Positions 34,599 to 44,243 of a stretch of DNA of 64,000 bases are shown here, piece by piece (within the stretch, counting starts at the first letter, position 1; every line of letters begins with the position of its first letter). The notes under the pieces are model-generated. The model worked only from the letters and a program-made list of their open reading frames with translations, was not told the DNA's origin and made no database searches. The stretch is from an uncultured Pelagibacteraceae bacterium. Lineage in GTDB: Bacteria; Pseudomonadota; Alphaproteobacteria; Pelagibacterales; Pelagibacteraceae. The position numbers were made by a program, and so were the translations under genes. The stretch is from assembly GCA_902560075.1 (NCBI GenBank), contig CACEKE010000001.1:147207-211206 (forward strand), in the 5' to 3' direction.

Positions 34599-37500
34599 TT
34601 TAAATTTGCAGACTGTTCTTCGGCATAAAAAATATTATTTCCAACATAAGGGATTGAAATTTCTTTATTTATCTCCGGTAAACTTATTGCGATACTTATA
34701 ATTGGCTTTCTGTTATTAATATCATTTACATTCTCTTTTTTTCTTACAAAATTTTCTTTAAATGGATTCCATGCTTTATATTTAAAATCAGTACCTTTAT
34801 AAATTTTGTTTGGCATTCTACTAATAATTGTCTCTCTAATCACAGGAAGTATTGGGTAAATTAGTAAGACTCCATTTTTTTCAGATCTTTTTCTTCTTAT
34901 CTCTTGAGAAAATTTAATATCTGTATTTCTATTATCTTCGAGCTTATGTTTTTCTGCTGTTAGCCATGCATTTAAATAATCTTCATTGGATATGTCCATA
35001 GTTTCATCTTTTGGATCCCATATAGCGCCGAATGATGCTTTGTTTTCTTTTGAATTTGAATCAGGAGAGGGCATACGTTCGATTAACTCCACTTTCTTTC
35101 CACCAATATCCCATTCATGTTTTGAATTGCCATTTCCACACAAAACTACATTCCAATTTGTTAGGCAATTTTGTCCAGCAGCATCAGAAATATATCTTGA
35201 TAATTGTTCACAATGAAAATTACTGTTCTCATGTTCTGTAAATGACCTTAAATAATTGACTATACTTTCGTTACTGACGTTTTTCCATAGATGAGTGTTT
35301 TTCCAAGCTGATGTCATTTCTTGATTTTTTTTATTTTTAGGATTTGGAACTTTTCCTCTTTTTCTAACTATGTTTGGTCCCTCGCTTTCTTTGCCTAATT
35401 TTTTAATTAAATCCGAAGTTTTTTGAAAATTATTTTTTATAACATCTATATCCCACGGCAAGGTTGTCATTTGTATGCCACTACCAGAAAAATCTAAACT
35501 AAATTCATGCCCATCTCTCATTTTAACTTTAGAGGTTATTAGCAATCCTGGTGACTTTTGTACCGCTAATCCAAAATCTGCGGGTGTTCTTTTGTGTGCC
35601 TGCATATACGAAACTCTCGCTCTTAATCTCTCGCTAGCAATATTTATATCAATGAAATTTTGTCTTAATTCTGCACTAGTATACAATCTACAGACATCCT
35701 CATATCCTTGTCTATAACCAAACCATCTACCCATTTGCATTAGAGTATCGTACATACGAGATGCCCTTAAAAAATAACTCGTAGATAAACCGTCAAAAGT
35801 AACTCCTCTAGACAATTTATCACCACCAATAATTATTGTTGTTAAACCTATATTCCAATCTATTTTGTATTGTCTATAATTTGGTTTGTTTCCACCTTTC
35901 CCACTCATTCTATAAATATTACTAATGCCTTCTCTTCCTTTAATTTCTTTAATTATCCACTCAATACCTTTTTCGTGATGCTTCAAATCTTCAAATGAAA
36001 TTACCTTTTTGTTTTCTTTAAATTCCTTCGTTTGCTCTAAAAAATAGTTTTCATAAATATGTTTCATACAGTTAAAAAAGTAATCTTTTCTATATCGTAT
36101 TACGTCTAAAATTGATGAAATTAATTTTTGTATTTCTATCTCAATTTTTTCTTGAACATTTATAAATTTTGAAACATGTATTAACATTGACTTATGTGAA
36201 AAAATTTCTTCATAAGATCTTACATTTCTAATTGTAGATGCTATAATAAACGACATAACAGCGTGTATCATGCTAGGAGGTAGATTAATTTTTTTTGTAT
36301 CATTTGATCCGCTAAATTCCAATAGTTCAACGTAAAAATTTAGTGTATGCTCATCAAGTAAATCCTCATCAAGCACACCAGTATTTTGATTGTATATAGG
36401 GGTATGATTTTTGTTGTGTTTATAGGGTATCCAGCCTTTATTACAAAACAAATCATAAGGATTTTCACAAAAATCATTTATAGTAATTATAAAATTACTT
36501 TGATCTGCTCCCGAAGGATCATCGTCATCTTTATCTGCGAAAAGTGTCTCTAAACCTTGATGATTTGAGGGCGGTCTAATATCGAACATAAAACTTTTAG
36601 GAAATAAATCAGGTCCATAATTTTTTGCATATGCTCCTTCATGAATAAATATATTTGCAAATGGTGTTGCTGTATAACCAATATAAGCTCTTCTACTAAA
36701 ACAAATAAGCAATTTTCTTATTAGTCCATTTATGGTTTTTGGATCATACTCCTCATCTAATACGCCTGGTGTTATTTCAGGTCTTTCTTTGGTATCAACA
36801 GAGTAATGATCACATTCATCATCTAAAACTAATATGGGCCAATCATTTATAAAAGGTGGTTCTGATCTATTTGTTTCGTTTAAAGGAGGAACCCGTTCAA
36901 ACCCTTTTGCTCCAGCTTTGCTTTGAGTATGTGTTAATAACCATTGTATTAATCTTGTTAAAGGAGTTTTATTTTTTTTTATAACAAAAATATAGGAGGC
37001 ATCTCTATTTTTACCTAACTTCTGTTTTGCCAGTCTTTCAAATGCTGCTTTGTTGAAGTCCCCGTTTAATTTATTAAATGTGCCATGTAACGGCCATTGA
37101 TGTTTATCAGGAAATTTTGTTTGTCTTAATCTCCCCAAAGGATTCATGATTTGAGGATTACCTTTTGAATCAGAATATGAAGATGTGTAATATCCAATAA
37201 AACCGTCATCTATTCTCTCCTGCGTTTGTTGTCTTAAATCATTATTTGTTCCTGATAAAACAACAATAAATTTATATCCAGCATCTCTTGCTTTATTAAT
37301 TAAACCTATAAAGTTAGCTGTTTTACCTGATTGAATACTTCCTATAACAACCCCTCTCCTATCCCATTTTAAATGGGTATCATCTTTAGGGTCCTCAATT
37401 TTTGCAAGAATTTTTTGAGTTGAGCTGTCTATATCATTTATCGCTGCTTCAGAAAAATTTTCTTCTTCTTTTAAATAGGTTTTATAAATTTCCCAGTATT

Positions 37501-37795
37501 CACCATTTTTAACTCTATCAGGATTATCCTCTAACCATGGTTTGTGGTCTTTATCATCACTTAAACCTAATATTTCTCCTGATTTAGTATTATACATAAA
37601 AAGAAATTTTTCTGTAGTTTCGTTAACTAAAGATTTAAAATTATGAAAATTTTCACCTAACCTTTTTTTAAGAGCTACCTTGACCTCTTCTCTTATTTCA
37701 TTTTCAGTAATTTTTCCATTATCTTTAAATAAATAATCACATTCTATTCTTATAGATTTTTTTGCTCTATTAATATTTTCAATTATACTGACCAT
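34595..37795 (-). CDS. Z1-domain superfamily 2 helicase-like protein
   Basis: A 1066-residue protein. Walker A GSIQSGKT is at residues 152-159, Walker B DDECDH at 325-330, motif III TATP at 375-378, motif V-like GGDKLSRGVTF near 657-667, and the arginine finger QMGRWFGYR at 687-695. This helicase core with a Z1 domain is the known partner of MORC-type GHKL ATPases in certain restriction systems. It is convergent with the HNH nuclease and sits beside the methyltransferase. No GHKL ATPase gene occurs in the neighbourhood, so this would be a reduced form, or that partner is elsewhere. Confidence 0.88.
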   Translation of the reverse strand: MVSIIENINRAKKSIRIECDYLFKDNGKITENEIREEVKVALKKRLGENFHNFKSLVNETTEKFLFMYNTKSGEILGLSDDKDHKPWLEDNPDRVKNGEYWEIYKTYLKEEENFSEAAINDIDSSTQKILAKIEDPKDDTHLKWDRRGVVIGSIQSGKTANFIGLINKARDAGYKFIVVLSGTNNDLRQQTQERIDDGFIGYYTSSYSDSKGNPQIMNPLGRLRQTKFPDKHQWPLHGTFNKLNGDFNKAAFERLAKQKLGKNRDASYIFVIKKNKTPLTRLIQWLLTHTQSKAGAKGFERVPPLNETNRSEPPFINDWPILVLDDECDHYSVDTKERPEITPGVLDEEYDPKTINGLIRKLLICFSRRAYIGYTATPFANIFIHEGAYAKNYGPDLFPKSFMFDIRPPSNHQGLETLFADKDDDDPSGADQSNFIITINDFCENPYDLFCNKGWIPYKHNKNHTPIYNQNTGVLDEDLLDEHTLNFYVELLEFSGSNDTKKINLPPSMIHAVMSFIIASTIRNVRSYEEIFSHKSMLIHVSKFINVQEKIEIEIQKLISSILDVIRYRKDYFFNCMKHIYENYFLEQTKEFKENKKVISFEDLKHHEKGIEWIIKEIKGREGISNIYRMSGKGGNKPNYRQYKIDWNIGLTTIIIGGDKLSRGVTFDGLSTSYFLRASRMYDTLMQMGRWFGYRQGYEDVCRLYTSAELRQNFIDINIASERLRARVSYMQAHKRTPADFGLAVQKSPGLLITSKVKMRDGHEFSLDFSGSGIQMTTLPWDIDVIKNNFQKTSDLIKKLGKESEGPNIVRKRGKVPNPKNKKNQEMTSAWKNTHLWKNVSNESIVNYLRSFTEHENSNFHCEQLSRYISDAAGQNCLTNWNVVLCGNGNSKHEWDIGGKKVELIERMPSPDSNSKENKASFGAIWDPKDETMDISNEDYLNAWLTAEKHKLEDNRNTDIKFSQEIRRKRSEKNGVLLIYPILPVIRETIISRMPNKIYKGTDFKYKAWNPFKENFVRKKENVNDINNRKPIISIAISLPEINKEISIPYVGNNIFYAEEQSANLN

Positions 37796-37882
37796 AAATT
37801 AAAAATTATTATAACCGAAATTTTTAATTTATAAATTGCTTAATTAAAAATTTTTGCGACTTATAATGGAAAAACTATTAAT

Positions 37883-38281
37883 TTATATTAATAAATATAC
37901 TAAACCTGCCATTTGAAGAAAATTAATTAAAACTGACAATCCATGAGCATACTTAAATTTTTTTTCTTCTTTATTGTCTTTAAGTTTATTAATTAATGGC
38001 ATTAAAATAAACTGAGCAAAAATAAAAGATAAAGCTAATATAAGAGCTATATAAAAGCTGATATTAAATGAAGAAACTAAGTAAAATAATATTACTGCTA
38101 TTAATAAAAAAATAAAATTAACAAAATAGTAATATGGGAATATTTTTCTTACGAACTTACCTGCGTTTTCAGCATCTAAGATTTTAAAAATCATCGGAGC
38201 TAACACAAATGAAAAAAATATCATCATACCTAGAGTAATTGCTATTATATTTTGAGCTAAATTTTCCATTTTTAATGACAA
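37883..38281 (-). CDS. DUF4149-like membrane protein
   Basis: A 132-residue integral membrane protein with four predicted helices, resembling DUF4149/TMEM205-type proteins (GMMIFFSFVLAPMIFKIL near the start). The starting residues overlap the end of the upstream gene by 10 bp. Function unknown; probably not part of the restriction locus, from which 87 bp separate it. Confidence 0.65.
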   Translation of the reverse strand: MSLKMENLAQNIIAITLGMMIFFSFVLAPMIFKILDAENAGKFVRKIFPYYYFVNFIFLLIAVILFYLVSSFNISFYIALILALSFIFAQFILMPLINKLKDNKEEKKFKYAHGLSVLINFLQMAGLVYLLI

Positions 38282-38715
38282 CTTATGTTATATTTTTTTA
38301 ATTTATAATAATTGTATGGCAATGGTGTAATAAAACCAACTGCGAGCATAATTGGTATCACATACCAATTCAAAACTGCTCCACCTGTGATTAAATAATC
38401 TGTTAAGTTCATAGCTATTTCCATACTTATCATAGATATAAAACTCATCCCAAATGCTGTCTTAATAGCATTTTTAAAACTAAATTTTTGTTTAATTAGA
38501 ATTATGGTCTCAAGGGCAATACTTGTTATCAATCCATTAATAATAGCTAAAATCATTATACCCAATACCGGAAAGGGAATTTCAGATAATTGAAAAAACA
38601 AAATTGTACCAAAATCTCCAATTGAACAGCCCAGTAAACACCAAGCAGTATTTTTAGAACTTTTTCTCCATGTATGTCTACAATTCCAACTTATTTTAAT
38701 TGTTTCTGAACTCAT
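38272..38715 (-). CDS. DUF4396-like membrane protein
   Basis: A 147-residue membrane protein with about four helices. The N-terminal WNCRHTWRKSSKNTAWCLLG followed by CSIGDFGTI resembles DUF4396 proteins, which often carry conserved cysteine and histidine residues and may handle metals. It overlaps the DUF4149-like gene by 10 bp, so the two are co-translated. No substrate known. Confidence 0.65.
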   Translation of the reverse strand: MSSETIKISWNCRHTWRKSSKNTAWCLLGCSIGDFGTILFFQLSEIPFPVLGIMILAIINGLITSIALETIILIKQKFSFKNAIKTAFGMSFISMISMEIAMNLTDYLITGGAVLNWYVIPIMLAVGFITPLPYNYYKLKKYNISCH

Positions 38716-38823
38716 ATCTACTATCTAGATAATTATTTTTATGTTCCAATGCATCAAAGTGACCAATTTTAACTGTTATTTCTATTTTATGCCATATTAA
38801 CTTAATATATAAAGACCAGTTAA

Positions 38824-39735
38824 ATGCTATCAGATAAAGAAATTGTATGTCCGAATAATCTTTTGGATGTTGCTCATCAAAAAAAAGGAGTGTCAGCTGG
38901 TATTGTTAATGCTGGTAAATCTATAACTATGATGTCTGTTATGGACGCGGTAAATGAAAATTTAATCACTCCAACATTTATAGGAAATAAGGAAGAAATT
39001 GAAAAATGTGCTTTGGAGTTAAATTTTGATATATCTCAATTTGAAATCTTAGATGAAAAAAATGAAAATAAGACAGCAGTAATAGCAGCGGAATTAGCCT
39101 CTAAAGAAAAAATTAAAATCATTGTAAAAGGTCATATTCACACTGATGTCTTGATGAAAGAAGTAATCAAAAAAAAATATAGTTTAATTGGTAAAACAAG
39201 ACTAAGTCATATTTGGCATATGACACTAGATAAGGAGGATAAACCACTAATAATTACAGACGGAGCATTAAATGTAAACCCAAATGTAAAAACAAAAATG
39301 CATATCCTTAAAAATGTAATTAATTTTTGTAATAGAATTGGAAATGAAAGACCTAAAGTATCAATTCTATCTGCCACAGAGGAAGTTCTTGATAGTGTTC
39401 AAAGTTCATTGGATGCAAAAGAGATCACTGAAATTGCAAAAAAAGAAAATTTAAAAGCTGATGTTTTTGGACCATTGGCATTTGATAATAGTATTTCGAA
39501 AAAATCTGCAGAAATTAAAGGTATAAAAAATGTTGTTGCGGGAGACTCGGATGTTTTGCTAGTACCAAATGTAGAAGCAGGTAATGCATTAGTTAAAATT
39601 ATGGTCTATTTTATGGGCGCATGCGCAGCTGGTGTGGTTGTTGGTGGAAAGGTTCCAGTTGTCATTACATCAAGATCAGATGTGGCAACTGCAAGGTTAG
39701 CTTCGATTGCAGCTGCAGTAGTTGCTTTAGATTAA
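38824..39735 (+). CDS. pta: phosphate acetyl/butyryltransferase family protein
   Basis: A 303-residue short phosphotransacetylase of the PTA/PTB family. ITDGALNVNPNV near residues 146-157 and GVVVGGKVPVVITSRSD near 275-291, with a conserved serine-arginine, mark the family. It swaps phosphate and CoA on acetyl or butyryl groups. With the hpsN gene 20 bp downstream it could convert acetyl phosphate from sulfoacetaldehyde cleavage to acetyl-CoA, but the cleaving enzyme is not in the window. Confidence 0.85.
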   Translation: MLSDKEIVCPNNLLDVAHQKKGVSAGIVNAGKSITMMSVMDAVNENLITPTFIGNKEEIEKCALELNFDISQFEILDEKNENKTAVIAAELASKEKIKIIVKGHIHTDVLMKEVIKKKYSLIGKTRLSHIWHMTLDKEDKPLIITDGALNVNPNVKTKMHILKNVINFCNRIGNERPKVSILSATEEVLDSVQSSLDAKEITEIAKKENLKADVFGPLAFDNSISKKSAEIKGIKNVVAGDSDVLLVPNVEAGNALVKIMVYFMGACAAGVVVGGKVPVVITSRSDVATARLASIAAAVVALD

Positions 39736-39755
39736 TTAATGAAATAGAATTTTGT

Positions 39756-41042
39756 ATGGGAATAAATTATTTAAAAAAATCACCAAAACAACCTTCTACT
39801 GATGATGTAAAGACAAGAGAAATTGTTCAAAAACTATTAAGTGAACTTGAAAAATCAAGAGAAGAAGGGTGCAAAGAATTAACAAAAAAATTTGATAAAT
39901 ATGATGGAGATATAATAGTTTCAAAGGAAAAAATTAGTGAAATAACTGATACTTTAGATCAAAAAACAAAAGATGATATAAAATTTTCTTATGACAGAGT
40001 TAAAAAATTTGCTGAAGCACAACTTAAAAACTATGGTCAAGATTTTGAAGTTGAGCTTTCAAAAGGTTTATATGCTGGTCAAAAATTAATTCCTGTAAAT
40101 ACTGCTGGATGCTATATACCTGGAGGTAGATATGCACATATAGCTTCAGCTGTAATGAGTGTTACAACTGCAAAAGTTGCAGGTGTTAAAAATATTATTG
40201 CATGTAGCCCGCCAAAAAAGGGGGTCGGAGCAAATCCATCTGTAATCTACACAGCTAATTTATGTGGAGCAGACAAAATTTTAAACTTGGGTGGTGTTCC
40301 AGCAATCGCTGCAATGACATATGGCATGTTTGGAAATGAACCTGCGGATATGTTGGTTGGTCCTGGAAATCAGTTTGTGGCAGAAGCAAAAAGAATTTTA
40401 TTTGGAAAAGTAGGTATAGATTTATTTGCTGGACCTACTGAAATCGCTGTAATAGCGGATGAAACAGCAGATCCCGAAATCGTTGCTGTTGATTTAGTTG
40501 GACAAGCTGAACATGGGTATAATTCTCCAGCTTGGCTTTATACCACAAGTAAAAAACTTGCAGATGAGGTAATGAAAAGAGTGCCAGAATTAATTTCGGA
40601 ATTACCTGAATTACCAAGAACTAGTGCTGAAGCTGCATGGAGAGATTACGGAGAAGTAATATTATGTGAAAACGATGAAGACATGGCCAAAATAAGTGAT
40701 GAATACGCTCCAGAACATTTAGAAGTTCAAACTAAAAATGACAAATGGTTTCACGAAAGATTAAAAAATTATGGATCTTTGTTTATTGGAGAAGAAACAA
40801 CTGTAGCTTATGGAGATAAATGCTCAGGAACAAATCATATTTTACCTACGAAAGGTGCGGGAAAATATACAGGAGGTTTGTTTGTTGGAAAATTTATTAA
40901 AACTCTAAGTTTTCAAAGAATGACTAAAGAGTCTACTAAAGAGGTCGGTTCTGCTGCAGCAAGAATTTCAAGATATGAAGGTATGGAAGCCCATGCCCGA
41001 ACAGGTGATGTAAGGCTAAGAAAATACGGTTTTTCAAATTAA
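39756..41042 (+). CDS. hpsN: sulfopropanediol 3-dehydrogenase (HpsN-type, histidinol dehydrogenase fold)
   Basis: A 428-residue member of the histidinol dehydrogenase superfamily. Family stretches are GCYIPGGRYAHIASAVMS, NLGGVPAIAAMTYG, and LVGPGNQFVAEAKR with a later AEHGYNSPAWL. The C-terminal EAHARTGDVRLRKYG favours HpsN over true HisD. HpsN oxidises dihydroxypropane sulfonate to sulfolactate with NAD. No other histidine genes are nearby. I set the start at 39756 because the longer upstream reading frame overlaps pta and has cysteine-rich, unlikely sequence. Confidence 0.8.
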   Translation: MGINYLKKSPKQPSTDDVKTREIVQKLLSELEKSREEGCKELTKKFDKYDGDIIVSKEKISEITDTLDQKTKDDIKFSYDRVKKFAEAQLKNYGQDFEVELSKGLYAGQKLIPVNTAGCYIPGGRYAHIASAVMSVTTAKVAGVKNIIACSPPKKGVGANPSVIYTANLCGADKILNLGGVPAIAAMTYGMFGNEPADMLVGPGNQFVAEAKRILFGKVGIDLFAGPTEIAVIADETADPEIVAVDLVGQAEHGYNSPAWLYTTSKKLADEVMKRVPELISELPELPRTSAEAAWRDYGEVILCENDEDMAKISDEYAPEHLEVQTKNDKWFHERLKNYGSLFIGEETTVAYGDKCSGTNHILPTKGAGKYTGGLFVGKFIKTLSFQRMTKESTKEVGSAAARISRYEGMEAHARTGDVRLRKYGFSN

Positions 41043-41648
41043 ATCTATTATATCCATAAAGACATAACTAGACAAAACTGTCATAAATATAATAATAAAA
41101 AAATTTATTGTTTTCCATGTATTTGAATTAACTAAGTTGCTAGAAAAATATTTTGCAAGATATCCCAACGTAAAAAAAAATAAAAAAGATGCAATAGAAG
41201 CACCAAAACCAAATAGATATTTATTGGCAATTAAAAAGCTTTTTGAAAAATTTCCTAAAAAAAAAACTGTATCGGAATAAACATGAGGATTTAAATAGGT
41301 AAATCCAAGAGTTTTGATTACTACAGATTTAAAATTTAAATTTTCATCCTCAAAGTTAATATTATTTTTTTTATACAAAGAAATTACTTTGTTATAAATA
41401 AAGTAAATCAGAAAAATGAATAATAAAATATTAAATGTAAGCTCTACATTTTTTGTAAAATATATTTTTAAATATTCAAATAAAAAAATACCTAAAAAAA
41501 TTAAAATAAAATCTGATAAAGAACAAATTAAACAAACAATAAATACATATTTTTTTTTAAGTCCCTGCTCTATTACAAATATATTTTGTGCACCAATGGC
41601 TAAAATTAAACTTATACCAGTAAAAAATCCAAGTAATAAAAAACTCAT
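41034..41648 (-). CDS. LysE family amino acid exporter
   Basis: A 204-residue membrane protein with about six helices starting MSFLLLGFFTGISLILAIGA. The GAQNIFVIEQGLKKKY stretch is the LysE/ArgO signature. It exports basic amino acids or related solutes. The ATG at 41648 overlaps the MFS stop by 4 bp; a longer start at 41732 would lie deep in the MFS gene. Its end overlaps the convergent hpsN by 9 bp. Confidence 0.88.
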   Translation of the reverse strand: MSFLLLGFFTGISLILAIGAQNIFVIEQGLKKKYVFIVCLICSLSDFILIFLGIFLFEYLKIYFTKNVELTFNILLFIFLIYFIYNKVISLYKKNNINFEDENLNFKSVVIKTLGFTYLNPHVYSDTVFFLGNFSKSFLIANKYLFGFGASIASFLFFFTLGYLAKYFSSNLVNSNTWKTINFFIIIFMTVLSSYVFMDIIDLI

Positions 41649-42808
41649 TTTTTGTTTAACAGATCTGCTCTTAATGTGATTAATATAATTACAATAATTA
41701 AAGGTATACAAATTAAATTCATTATTTTCCAATTTGTAAGAACTATTAAAATACCCGCAGATAAACTTCCTAAAGCATGAACAGAATAGACTACAAAATC
41801 ATTAAAACCTTGAGCTCTATATTTTTCTTCCTCTTTGTATGTCAGAACTAACAAACTTGTTCCAGATATAAACAAGAAGTTCCACCCAAAACCTAGAAAG
41901 ACAAGCGCAATCATATAATTTAAAAACGACTGATCAAATAAACTTATAACTACCGTTATACAGTACAAGCCTACTCCGACATACATCATCTTTGAATGAC
42001 CAATTTTTTTAACTAAATTACCTGCAATTAAAGAAGGTAAAAACATACAAGCAACATGAATTTGTATAACTATACTTGTTTTGTTCAAACTAATTCCCTC
42101 TATTACATGCATACTTAAAGGAGTTCCTGTCATCAAAAATGTCATTATTGCATAACCAAACGCTGAAGATATTACAGCTTGCAAAAACCTTGGTTGAGAA
42201 ATAAGTTCAAAATAACTTCGACCAGAATATTTAAAAGATAACTCTATTTTTGAGGTATTTTTATAAAAGAGAAAGAAAATTGTTGGTAAGAAAGTTAACG
42301 CTGCAAGTGATAAATAAGATCCTATGTACATATGATTGCTAAACAAATCCTTAGAAAAATTTGCAACACTCGGGCCTATAAAAGCTGAAACAATTCCTCC
42401 AAGTAAAATTATTGAAATAGCGCGAGGTACTTTATCTTTACTTACACTTTCAGCAGCAGCAAAACGATATTGATGTGTAAAAGCCATGCCCATACCTAAA
42501 AAAAAATTAGCAACACAATAAATAGAAAAGCTTTGAATAAAAATAGAGTACGCAGCTAAAATAGATACTAATGTATTTCCAATTGACGCAACAATAAAAC
42601 CAATCTTTCGGCCTGTTATGCTCATCAATTTAGATGCAAAGATTGCTCCAATTGCAATTCCGACAACAGAAATAGACATTGGTAAAGTCGATAAAGATTT
42701 TAATGGACTAATCTGTGAACCAATTATCCCACTTAAAAAAACAGTAACAGGTGCAGCAGTGAAACTAAAAATTTGACTTAAGGTTAGAACAATTAGATTT
42801 CCATTCAT
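41645..42808 (-). CDS. MFS transporter
   Basis: A 387-residue major facilitator superfamily protein with about twelve predicted helices. An SKLMSITGRKIGFIVAS loop with the family's G-R-K/R pattern lies near residues 60-76. It precedes the LysE gene, overlapping it by 4 bp, so the two exporters may be one operon. Substrate unknown. Confidence 0.85.
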   Translation of the reverse strand: MNGNLIVLTLSQIFSFTAAPVTVFLSGIIGSQISPLKSLSTLPMSISVVGIAIGAIFASKLMSITGRKIGFIVASIGNTLVSILAAYSIFIQSFSIYCVANFFLGMGMAFTHQYRFAAAESVSKDKVPRAISIILLGGIVSAFIGPSVANFSKDLFSNHMYIGSYLSLAALTFLPTIFFLFYKNTSKIELSFKYSGRSYFELISQPRFLQAVISSAFGYAIMTFLMTGTPLSMHVIEGISLNKTSIVIQIHVACMFLPSLIAGNLVKKIGHSKMMYVGVGLYCITVVISLFDQSFLNYMIALVFLGFGWNFLFISGTSLLVLTYKEEEKYRAQGFNDFVVYSVHALGSLSAGILIVLTNWKIMNLICIPLIIVIILITLRADLLNKK

Positions 42809-42893
42809 AAATTACATTAGTACTTTTGGACGATATAATCATTGATTTTCTTTTCAATTAATTAGATAACAATCAAAATATACTTAGAGGAAA

Positions 42894-43586
42894 ATGATTG
42901 GAATTTTAGGAGGAATGGGAACTAGAGCAGGTTTAGACTTTTGCAATAAATTAGCAAAATTAAACGTAGGTAAAACAGATCAGAACTATCCTCTCTTTCT
43001 ATTATACAACAAATCAAATATTCCAAAAAGACCTGAAAATTTAAATAGATATAATTATGTGTTAAAAAGCCTTATTAAGGGATGTAATTTACTAAAGAAA
43101 AATAAATGTAAATTTATTGTAATGCCATGCAATACAGCACATCACTGGCATGAAGATTTACAAAAAAAAATTAAGATTCCAATCATAAGCATGCCAAGAG
43201 AAGTATATTTGCATACAAAAAAAACTTGTAAAAAAAACTCAAAAATTGGGATTCTTTGTACAGAGGCAACTCTAAAAACAAAAGTTTACAGTAAATATTT
43301 TAATAAATATTTTAATTTAGTCAGTCCAAGCAAATCTTTACAAATCAGCTCAGTTAATAAAGCTATTAGACTTGTAAAAACAGGCAAGGTAAAAGAGGCC
43401 GAAAAAGCAATTAAACCAGCAGTAAATCATTTAATAAAGATTAAATGTAAAAAAATAATTTTGGGTTGCACAGAACTTCCCATTGCAATATTTGCATACA
43501 AATCGTTTAAAAAAATTAAAAAATCAAAAACTTTTATTGATCCTAATTTATTATTAGCAAGTGTTTCAATGAAAAAATATAAATAA
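42894..43586 (+). CDS. aspartate/glutamate racemase family protein
   Basis: A 230-residue Asp/Glu racemase-fold enzyme. The two catalytic cysteines are visible in MPCNTAHHW near residue 79 and LGCTELPIAIF near 190, and GGMGTRAG opens the protein. It interconverts D- and L-acidic amino acids, or is a related hydantoin/maleate-type enzyme. The gene is preceded by AGAGGAAA and is divergent from the MFS transporter. Exact substrate unresolved. Confidence 0.85.
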   Translation: MIGILGGMGTRAGLDFCNKLAKLNVGKTDQNYPLFLLYNKSNIPKRPENLNRYNYVLKSLIKGCNLLKKNKCKFIVMPCNTAHHWHEDLQKKIKIPIISMPREVYLHTKKTCKKNSKIGILCTEATLKTKVYSKYFNKYFNLVSPSKSLQISSVNKAIRLVKTGKVKEAEKAIKPAVNHLIKIKCKKIILGCTELPIAIFAYKSFKKIKKSKTFIDPNLLLASVSMKKYK

Positions 43587-43591
43587 ACTAA

Positions 43592-44176
43592 TTAAATTTT
43601 TTTGTTTACTACAAAATAGAGTTTTCTTGGAAATGTTCCCTCTTCAAAACTTTCAATTTTTATATTTTTAAAGCCATCAGTTAATTGATTTATTTTTGTT
43701 TTGTTAAAAAAGTGTACTATAAATCCATCATTTTCGTACATGTCCTCCCCTCTATGAATTCCATTTTTATAATCACCATCATGTTCATTTCTTACAGTAT
43801 AAATATTTAACCCATCAGGTTTTAATATTCTGCAGATTTCTCTATTAATGTTGAATAAATTTTGATTACTTAATGCCATACAATATAGCATGTGTGAGAA
43901 ACACCCATCAATTGAGTTGTCCTCAAATGGCAGTTTTTGTCTAATATCAAATACTTTAGTTTTAATATTTTTGAGTTTATCTTTATTAATTTTTTTATTA
44001 ATTATATTTATGCCTGACTGGCTATAATCTAATGAAGTAACAGAAAGATTATTTATAGAGAAATAAATACTATCTCTTCCAAGTCCAGCCCCTAATTCAA
44101 TTATTGTATTAATATTATTTTCTTGAAATATTTTTAAAGATTTTTTAGCTGGTTCACTTGCTTCTAAACCAAACAT
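43592..44176 (-). CDS. class I SAM-dependent methyltransferase
   Basis: A 194-residue methyltransferase with IIELGAGLGRDSIYF (SAM motif I) near residues 25-39 and a YDYSQ-like second site, SLDYSQSG. Substrate unknown. The annotated ATG at 44176 is uncertain: the reading frame stays open upstream and gives SQHWEKNFSNKPD before the methionine, which looks like the usual start of this family, but no ATG precedes it. The real start may be a non-ATG codon, or the start has been lost. Confidence 0.75.
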   Translation of the reverse strand: MFGLEASEPAKKSLKIFQENNINTIIELGAGLGRDSIYFSINNLSVTSLDYSQSGINIINKKINKDKLKNIKTKVFDIRQKLPFEDNSIDGCFSHMLYCMALSNQNLFNINREICRILKPDGLNIYTVRNEHDGDYKNGIHRGEDMYENDGFIVHFFNKTKINQLTDGFKNIKIESFEEGTFPRKLYFVVNKKI

Positions 44177-44243
44177 GTCAGGCTTATTCGAGAAATTTTT
44201 TTCCCAATGCTGAGATTGTTGGTTTAATAATTTAGTATCTAAC

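Noticed and set aside
39621..39755. Longer N-terminus for the HpsN-type gene
   Set aside because: The extra 45 residues are cysteine-rich, overlap pta in another frame and lie before the natural MGINYLKK start.
39756..41042. Histidinol dehydrogenase of histidine biosynthesis
   Set aside because: The C-terminal ARTGDVRLRKYG and the pta neighbour favour HpsN, and no other histidine biosynthesis gene is beside it.
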